DNA from: Myxococcales bacterium
GTDB taxonomy: Bacteria > Myxococcota_A > Bradymonadia > UBA4248
NCBI GenBank assembly: GCA_004554395.1
Contig: SFMP01000094.1
Coordinates: forward strand, 1 to 10,537
Direction of reading: 5' to 3'
DNA length: 10,537 nt
The stretch's first letter is position 1; the number at the start of each line of letters is the position of its first letter. Positions 6,704-10,537 of the stretch are shown here, piece after piece. Made by a program: the position numbers and the translations under genes. Below the pieces are notes generated by a model. It ran no database searches. It saw nothing but the letters and a program-made list of their open reading frames with translations, and was not told where the DNA came from.

Positions 6704-7215
6704 TACTCTTTATCCGTCTGTGTTTGCTCGACGCCTGTAGGCGTAGCGCTGTTTTCACTGGGCGTTTGAATGCGAGTGATATCGAGCTCAACAGCCCAGC
6801 GCGCCGATTCTCGGCGCAACGAAACGGGGATCTTCGCCCCGTCTTGCATGACGATATCGACGATTGCCCTCGATTCGTCTTCGCTTTGAACTTCGAATTT
6901 CTTATATTCTCGCGTCGAGGCAATGACATGCCCTGCGCGCAACATTTCGCTCGGTTCGCGTTTGCCGTCTGCATGCACGGCATTGAACGCTTCGGCGCGC
7001 TGCGCCAGGGCGTTCTGCGCTTCGTCGGTCAGGCAACCCAATGCCTTTGCTTCGTTTTGTGCATCGAGCATCTGCAAATACTGCTTGACGACATCGCGCG
7101 GATCGTCACTGAGACAGGGATCTTTTGCAGAACAAGCGACGAGTCCACACCCGATAACGCATGACATCGTCGTGATCCATCGTCTCGTTCGTCTATCTTT
7201 ATGCATGTCTGCCAT
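6703..7215 (-). CDS. Small lipoprotein with NTF2-like (DUF4878-like) domain
   Basis: This 170-residue protein has a basic N-terminus, a hydrophobic stretch and a lipobox LVAC (cysteine 28), so it should be a membrane-anchored lipoprotein. The mature part, beginning near DPRDVVKQYLQMLDAQN, has the look of the NTF2-like/DUF4878 fold: a helix carrying DVV..YL, then strands around EYKKFEVQSEDESRAIVDIV and KIPVSLRRESARWAVELD. No catalytic residues are apparent. The tail is rich in Thr, Gln and Glu. I chose the ATG at 7215, four bases after AGGAG (7220-7224); the ATG at 7206, 13 bases away, is the alternative and gives 167 residues. The gene overlaps the pseudokinase by one base, so the two products may work together, the lipoprotein perhaps contacting the periplasmic tail. 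That is inference. A -35/-10 pair and a hairpin lie directly upstream. Confidence 0.8.
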   Translation of the reverse strand: MADMHKDRRTRRWITTMSCVIGCGLVACSAKDPCLSDDPRDVVKQYLQMLDAQNEAKALGCLTDEAQNALAQRAEAFNAVHADGKREPSEMLRAGHVIASTREYKKFEVQSEDESRAIVDIVMQDGAKIPVSLRRESARWAVELDITRIQTPSENSATPTGVEQTQTDKE

Positions 7216-7225
7216 CGATCTCCTC

Positions 7226-7245
7226 AAAAAAAGCGACTTCGCTTT
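7226..7245 (-). terminator. Leader hairpin plus T-run just before the lipoprotein start
   Basis: On the minus strand AAAGCG (7245-7240) pairs with CGCTTT (7235-7230) around a 4-base loop, and the T-run continues to 7226. This is an intrinsic-terminator shape, but it sits between the predicted promoter (7251-7279) and the GAGGAG ribosome binding site at 7220-7225. It could end read-through from the zinc-ribbon gene, or act at the very 5' end of the lipoprotein mRNA as an attenuator or stability element. Confidence 0.55.
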
Positions 7246-7250
7246 AGACT

Positions 7251-7279
7251 TTTATGGCACGACATACAAAAACCGTCAA
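7251..7279 (-). promoter_or_regulatory. Predicted sigma-70-type promoter for the lipoprotein-pseudokinase operon
   Basis: On the minus strand TTGACG (7279-7274) and CATAAA (7256-7251) are separated by exactly 17 bases, matching the -35 consensus at 5 of 6 and the -10 consensus at 4 of 6. Transcription would start near 7244-7246, at the base of the leader hairpin. This makes the leader about 30 bases long. Confidence 0.55.
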
Positions 7280-7327
7280 GAAACGCTTTACTTTGCGCGA
7301 TTCAATCGCACAACTTTGTCGCCAGCG

Positions 7328-7407
7328 TTCCCTCGGCGCTTTGCTTTTGCCGATTCACTTCACACACCCGTGTGCCCGATTTGGGGGCTCTGGCCTTCCC
7401 TCGGCGC
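7328..7407. repeat. 12-bp direct repeat in the gap downstream of the zinc-ribbon gene
   Basis: TTCCCTCGGCGC occurs at 7328-7339 and again at 7396-7407, 68 bases apart. A short CACAC/GTGTG hairpin lies between them near 7361-7374. The rest of the gap 7216-7409 holds the lipoprotein promoter and leader hairpin; no other gene is seen. Confidence 0.6.
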
Positions 7408-7409
7408 GA

Positions 7410-7892
7410 TTATTTCCCGCAAACGAGTCGTCGTATCTCGTCTTCGAACAAGACCTCGGCTCGCGTGGAATCGCTCAATTTGACGACGACGCCGATGCCG
7501 AATTTCGAATGTTTGATGACATCGCCGACGACGGGTTTAATGCGGATGGAGTAGGGTATCATCTCGGATTCATCGATGTTCGTGTGGCGGAGCCAGGCGG
7601 CATGACGCGCTTCTTCGGTCGATAAATCTTCTTCTTGTGGCACGTCGTCTTCAAGGCCATCGTCTTGGGCATCGTCGCGAAGATGCTCGAGATTGCATTC
7701 GAGGCATTTGACCTTCACGCCCCCTTCGCCCACCTGAATATGCGGCTTGACATCGCCACAATTCGGACACCACTCCATGATATCGCTATCGTTCGACGCT
7801 TCATACGACTCATCGTCGCCATAACCGTCGTCGCGTTCATCGCGATCGCCGCCTTCCTCGCGTTCCTCTTCTTCGTAATTATCTTCGATCAT
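7410..7892 (-). CDS. Acidic zinc-ribbon protein with UvrD/PcrA- or CarD-like C-terminal domain
   Basis: This 160-residue soluble protein has three parts. Residues 1-40 are very acidic (MIEDNYEEEEREEGGDRDER and on). Residues 41-70 form a likely zinc ribbon with cysteines 42, 45, 63 and 66 (WCPNCG and CLEC). Residues 122-158, GDVIKHSKFGIGVVVKLS through AEVLFEDEIRRLV, resemble the small beta-barrel (Tudor/CarD-like) domain found at the C-terminus of UvrD/PcrA helicases, which binds RNA polymerase. I infer a role in transcription or repair through polymerase contact; no function is proven. The start at 7892 has GGAG seven bases upstream. A terminator-like hairpin lies upstream, so the gene is probably transcribed separately from the LysM gene. 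The acidic head could mimic nucleic acid or simply be disordered. Confidence 0.82.
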   Translation of the reverse strand: MIEDNYEEEEREEGGDRDERDDGYGDDESYEASNDSDIMEWCPNCGDVKPHIQVGEGGVKVKCLECNLEHLRDDAQDDGLEDDVPQEEDLSTEEARHAAWLRHTNIDESEMIPYSIRIKPVVGDVIKHSKFGIGVVVKLSDSTRAEVLFEDEIRRLVCGK

Positions 7893-7915
7893 CGATCACT
7901 CCAAACAATGTGATG

Positions 7916-7945
7916 AAAACGTGAAACTCATGCCTAGCGCATGAG
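7916..7945 (-). terminator. Likely rho-independent terminator downstream of the LysM gene
   Basis: CTCATGC (7927-7933) and GCATGAG (7939-7945) form a perfect 7-bp stem with a 5-base loop. On the minus strand a partly T-rich tail (TTTCACGTTTT) follows. It lies 90 bases after the LysM stop and about 34 bases before the zinc-ribbon start, so it could also lie in that gene's leader. Confidence 0.5.
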
Positions 7946-8004
7946 CGCGCGCCTTTTTGCACAAGCACATAAACTCGTCAATGGCTTTATGCATGCAGAA
8001 TGAC

Positions 8005-8023
8005 TTTATCGATCTTCGATAAA
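8005..8023 (-). terminator. Perfect 8-bp hairpin just after the LysM stop codon
   Basis: TTTATCGA (8005-8012) and TCGATAAA (8016-8023) pair perfectly with a 3-base loop. It is A/T-rich, 11 bases past the LysM stop, and has no clear T-run on the minus strand. It may protect the mRNA 3' end, or be a protein-binding palindrome. Confidence 0.4.
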
Positions 8024-8034
8024 ATTCAAGAGAA

Positions 8035-9324
8035 TCAATAACCTTTGATCATCACGACGCGCGTATCGATTCCGACCTCTCGCGTGCTCCCGATGATAAT
8101 CCCCGTGCAAAACTTCTCGCGCGAATCGACGACGAGTATTTCGCCAATCTTTCGAAGCGGCAAATCGGCTGTCGTATAGTCGCGATCGCCATAGTATTCG
8201 TCGAGATCGTCGCGTTCTGGGAAGATATGCATCTCGACTTCGCGCCCCAAAACCCAACTTTGCTCGTCTTCGCGATGGATTCGTCCGTTTCGCAAATCGT
8301 TTTTATCTTCCTCTTGGGCATATTGCGTCTGCGTATTTTTGCCGCGTTCGAGCAAACTCAAGCCCTCGCGTTGTTCGAAGACGACCCATCGATTCCCCGG
8401 CTCGACGCCATCTTCGCGCCCGCGATTGATGATGACGAATTGCTCGGTTGCCAACTGCGTGATGATGTCGATCGTATCGATGACGCGCCCCTCTTGGCTC
8501 TTCGTATTTGGCGTGTTGAAGACCGAAAACGTGAGGTCTTCGTTCGGAATGATGATCATTCCGCGTTCGATTTCGCGCGATGCTTGGGTGACACGAGCCG
8601 TCGATAACGTATCGTCGTGCGCATCGATGATCTCGATCGTCCCTTGGCGAATGAGTTTCACCGCCATCTCGTCGCCATCTTCGTTGATGACGGGTTTGGA
8701 TTGCGAAAAGACCGTAAATTTCTGACCATTCTTGACTTTTTTGCGCATCTCGATGTCGACCCAGTCGACCTGGACTTCGTCGCCCGGCGCGATCATGTGC
8801 TTTTCTTGGTCGGAATAGAGAATATGCCCCACCGTATCGGGGAGTTTATCGAGGTAAAATCCCGGCACGAAGAACGATCCCGATCCCGCCGACTTCGTCG
8901 TCACGAATTCCGTCTTCTTCTGCTGTGCATCGACCGGAGCCGTCGTCAACGCCGCCGCATCGGCATGCGGTTCCAAATATATCGTGTCACCCGGATATAT
9001 CCAATGCGGGTTCGTCACCTGCGGATTATACGACCACAACGCCGGCCACATAAACGGATCCGAAAGGTACTCGCTGCTCAATTGCCAAAGCGTATCGCCA
9101 TCGACGACTTTGTGCGTTCGCGTCTGCGCTTGTTGTGGCTTGGGCGTCTCGATCTTGCGCACAAGCGATGTATTTTGGCCTTGTACGCGAGCAATTCTGT
9201 CGGATTGCATCACACTGCCTGAGGCGCCTTCGGCTGGCTCCGCGCCCGCTTGCGCAAACGCCGTCGTGGGAATGGCAACGAGAGCCGCCAAAAAAAGCAC
9301 TGTCGTTCGATAGCTTCGGATCAT
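8035..9324 (-). CDS. Secreted LysM peptidoglycan-binding protein
   Basis: This 429-residue protein begins with a clear Sec signal peptide (hydrophobic core about 8-18, likely cleavage after AFA at residue 24). A LysM domain follows at about 70-119 (THKVVDGDTLWQLSSEYL, then NPHWIYPGDTIYL), a fold that binds the sugar backbone of peptidoglycan. The remaining 300 residues show no motif I can name. They contain beta-strand-like stretches such as DEVQVDWVDIEM and EQFVIINRGREDGVEPGNRW, the latter resembling repeats seen in LysM proteins of deltaproteobacteria. No catalytic motif is visible, so it is probably a structural or scaffold protein of the periplasm or cell wall. The start has GGAG seven bases upstream. 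Its leader carries two TATAAT boxes and a 9-bp tandem repeat. The neighbouring TPR lipoprotein also points to envelope work. Confidence 0.88.
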   Translation of the reverse strand: MIRSYRTTVLFLAALVAIPTTAFAQAGAEPAEGASGSVMQSDRIARVQGQNTSLVRKIETPKPQQAQTRTHKVVDGDTLWQLSSEYLSDPFMWPALWSYNPQVTNPHWIYPGDTIYLEPHADAAALTTAPVDAQQKKTEFVTTKSAGSGSFFVPGFYLDKLPDTVGHILYSDQEKHMIAPGDEVQVDWVDIEMRKKVKNGQKFTVFSQSKPVINEDGDEMAVKLIRQGTIEIIDAHDDTLSTARVTQASREIERGMIIIPNEDLTFSVFNTPNTKSQEGRVIDTIDIITQLATEQFVIINRGREDGVEPGNRWVVFEQREGLSLLERGKNTQTQYAQEEDKNDLRNGRIHREDEQSWVLGREVEMHIFPERDDLDEYYGDRDYTTADLPLRKIGEILVVDSREKFCTGIIIGSTREVGIDTRVVMIKGY

Positions 9325-9343
9325 TTTTCGCTCCGCTTAAAAG

Positions 9344-9379
9344 TTAAACGTCATATACGTCGTATACGCCATATACGTC
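9344..9379. repeat. 9-bp tandem repeat in the LysM gene leader
   Basis: ATATACGTC (9353-9361), GTATACGCC (9362-9370) and ATATACGTC (9371-9379) are contiguous, and the preceding TTAAACGTC (9344-9352) is a weaker fourth copy. The block lies between the predicted -10 boxes and the ribosome binding site of the LysM gene. It could be a protein-binding operator or a leader element. Confidence 0.7.
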
Positions 9380-9382
9380 TAA

Positions 9383-9399
9383 ATTATACCCTGATTATA
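9383..9399 (-). promoter_or_regulatory. Two consensus -10 boxes upstream of the LysM gene
   Basis: On the minus strand TATAAT occurs twice, at 9399-9394 and 9388-9383, 11 bases apart. No strong -35 box is visible at the right distance, since the upstream gene ends at 9423. Either box could start transcription about 50-70 bases before the LysM ATG. Confidence 0.55.
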
Positions 9400-9422
9400 C
9401 CTTGAAATATCGCACACGCCGG

Positions 9423-10331
9423 TCAGGGATTCGCCAACCGCATCGCTTCATATTTTTCTTTGCCAATGCGCGCCGCCTCTGTCCCGGGGTAGGCATTCAT
9501 CAAATATCGCAACATATCGCGCGCAGAATCGGTCTTGCCAAGCCGCTGATACGTCAGCGACACTTTGAGCAACGCATCGGGCACTTTATTCGCATTGGGG
9601 TATTCCTGCACGATCTTGTGAAAATATCCAGCCGCCTCGTGGTAAAGCCCCTTGCCATAATAACACTCTCCAATCCAATAGAGCGCATTATCGATATACG
9701 ATTCGTCGGGATGCGCCGCCAAAAATTTCTCAAATTTCGCTTGCGCCTCGTCGTAATTCCCCTGCCGATACAAGTCGATGCCCTCTTGGTAAAACAGCAT
9801 CGGCGATTGAACAGCGCCAGCCGCCCCAGCCGACGAACCTGCCGCCACAGCCCCAGCCGACGAACCCGCCGCTCCCGCCGCGCCAGCCCCCGACGATTTC
9901 GACGGCAATCGGTCATTGGTCACGACGTTTTCATACGGTTGCATCTTGCCCGACGCCCCAGCCCCCGACGTTCTGCTCCGTGAATTGCCAAAATACGACC
10001 GTTTCTTCTCTTCCGAAATGATGATTTCTTGATAGACGTCATCGTCGTCGGGCACGACGCGCTCAAAATGCGAAGAAACGCCATTGTCGGGCTCTATCTT
10101 GACGACTTCTCGCGCATCGATCGACGTGCGCCGCGTCAACATCGAAACGCGGTCTTCCAACTGCGTCACTTGCTTCTCTAACGCCGCCACTTTCGTCTTC
10201 TGGCGTATAGACTGCGCCTCTAAATCGTCGATGCGACCTTGCAAAGCGACGACATCTCGCGCACTCAAATTTCCGCTTTGGGCCGCACATCCACTTGCGA
10301 TGAGCGCAACGCCCAAAAACAACCACTTCAT
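9423..10331 (-). CDS. CpoB/YbgF-like TPR lipoprotein
   Basis: This 302-residue protein has an N-terminal lipobox (LIASGC, cysteine 15). Next come a coiled coil at about 26-68 (LQGRIDDLEAQ, VAALEKQVTQLEDRV), a linker with a Gly/Ala/Ser-rich low-complexity stretch (147-174) and TPR repeats from about 175 to 302 (FYQEGIDLYRQGNYDEAQ, ALYWIGECYYGKGLYHEAAG, ALLKVSLTYQRLGKTDSA). This order matches CpoB/YbgF, the periplasmic factor that links Tol-Pal to cell-wall synthesis at division; CpoB of E. coli is secreted rather than lipidated, and lipidated relatives are known in deltaproteobacteria. I chose the ATG at 10331 because AGGAGA lies just upstream and the lipobox follows at once; the frame stays open to 10400 but without a signal. 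No tol or pal gene is in the window, so the Tol-Pal link is inferred. Confidence 0.85.
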   Translation of the reverse strand: MKWLFLGVALIASGCAAQSGNLSARDVVALQGRIDDLEAQSIRQKTKVAALEKQVTQLEDRVSMLTRRTSIDAREVVKIEPDNGVSSHFERVVPDDDDVYQEIIISEEKKRSYFGNSRSRTSGAGASGKMQPYENVVTNDRLPSKSSGAGAAGAAGSSAGAVAAGSSAGAAGAVQSPMLFYQEGIDLYRQGNYDEAQAKFEKFLAAHPDESYIDNALYWIGECYYGKGLYHEAAGYFHKIVQEYPNANKVPDALLKVSLTYQRLGKTDSARDMLRYLMNAYPGTEAARIGKEKYEAMRLANP

Positions 10332-10434
10332 TCCCGTCTCTCCTAGCACAAAGGGCATAAAGCAAACGTCGCGTTGCTTATACATCAAGTCGCGCATCAT
10401 GGCACATTTTCGAGTTTTGGGAACTTTGGGGGGC

Positions 10435-10537
10435 GCCCTATTTCGCTTTCGCTCAATACGGGCTCTTGGGTCGCCCTATTTCGCTTGCGCTCAATACGGG
10501 CTCTGGGTCGCCCTATTTCGCTTGCGCTCAATACGGG
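10435..10537. repeat. Tandem array of 37-38-bp REP-like palindromic units (right array), inverted to the left array
   Basis: Palindromes lie at 10435-10463, 10473-10501 and 10510 onward, the last cut by the window end. Each reads GCCC, TATT, TC, GC, a 4-base loop, GC, TC, AATA, extra C, GGGC. This is the reverse complement of the left-array layout, where the extra base follows the first GCCC. Spacing is 38 then 37 bases, so coding is unlikely. The array lies upstream of the TPR lipoprotein start. Confidence 0.9.

Noticed and set aside
7216..7409. tRNA or small RNA gene in the gap
   Set aside because: I could not form a cloverleaf or find T-loop or anticodon features; only a promoter, a leader hairpin and short repeats are visible.
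8617..9222. Plus-strand open frame of 201 codons opposite the LysM gene
   Set aside because: It is antisense to a protein with clear signal peptide and LysM domain, and its composition (Arg, Asp, His) is that of a shadow frame.
10332..10400. N-terminal extension of the TPR lipoprotein
   Set aside because: The extra 23 residues have no signal character and would bury the lipobox signal; the ribosome binding site is directly before 10331.
1..10537. Composite transposon bounded by inverted repeats
   Set aside because: The end arrays are inverted, but no transposase or target-site duplication is seen, the genes include core functions such as truB, and both arrays run off the window.

Overview
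The window looks like a chromosomal stretch of a deltaproteobacterial-type (Myxococcota or Bradymonadota-like) Gram-negative bacterium. The reasons are a TPR lipoprotein of the CpoB/YbgF type, a LysM envelope protein whose architecture is common in those groups, a Ser/Thr kinase-like membrane protein ending in a TonB-like AgmX/PglI-type domain, and an MMPL/RND exporter. The lineage is inferred from domain architecture, not from a marker gene. Motifs of the TCGA/ATCGA kind are visibly abundant throughout. I found no phage, transposase, CRISPR, tRNA or rRNA gene.

All seven supported genes lie on the minus strand, so transcription runs right to left. In that order they are: a CpoB/YbgF-like TPR lipoprotein (9423-10331); a secreted LysM protein (8035-9324); a small acidic zinc-ribbon protein with a UvrD/CarD-like C-terminal domain (7410-7892); a small NTF2-like lipoprotein (6703-7215) that overlaps by one base a pseudokinase-GYF-transmembrane-TonB_C-like fusion (4838-6703); an ECF sigma factor (4110-4712) followed 21 bp later by truB (3180-4088); and an 849-residue MMPL/RND transporter (269-2818). 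Most of the set concerns the cell envelope. The lipoprotein and pseudokinase pair resembles a membrane signalling module, and the sigma factor has no anti-sigma gene beside it.

The non-coding sequence is unusually structured. Both window ends hold arrays of a REP-like palindrome in opposite orientation: period 39 bp at the left, 37-38 bp at the right. A further, degenerate unit at 185-211 keeps its pairing through changes in both arms. Hairpins with terminator character sit almost directly before the start codons of the NTF2-like lipoprotein and the sigma factor. The 361-bp gap between truB and the transporter holds a shrunken tandem copy of the truB 3' end, a 16-bp tandem repeat and a two-stem palindrome in the transporter leader. 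The LysM gene leader has two TATAAT boxes and a 9-bp tandem repeat.

I do not see a clearly new multi-gene system. The best candidates for novelty are the palindrome family, the pseudokinase fusion with its lipoprotein partner, and the repeated pattern of leader hairpins.
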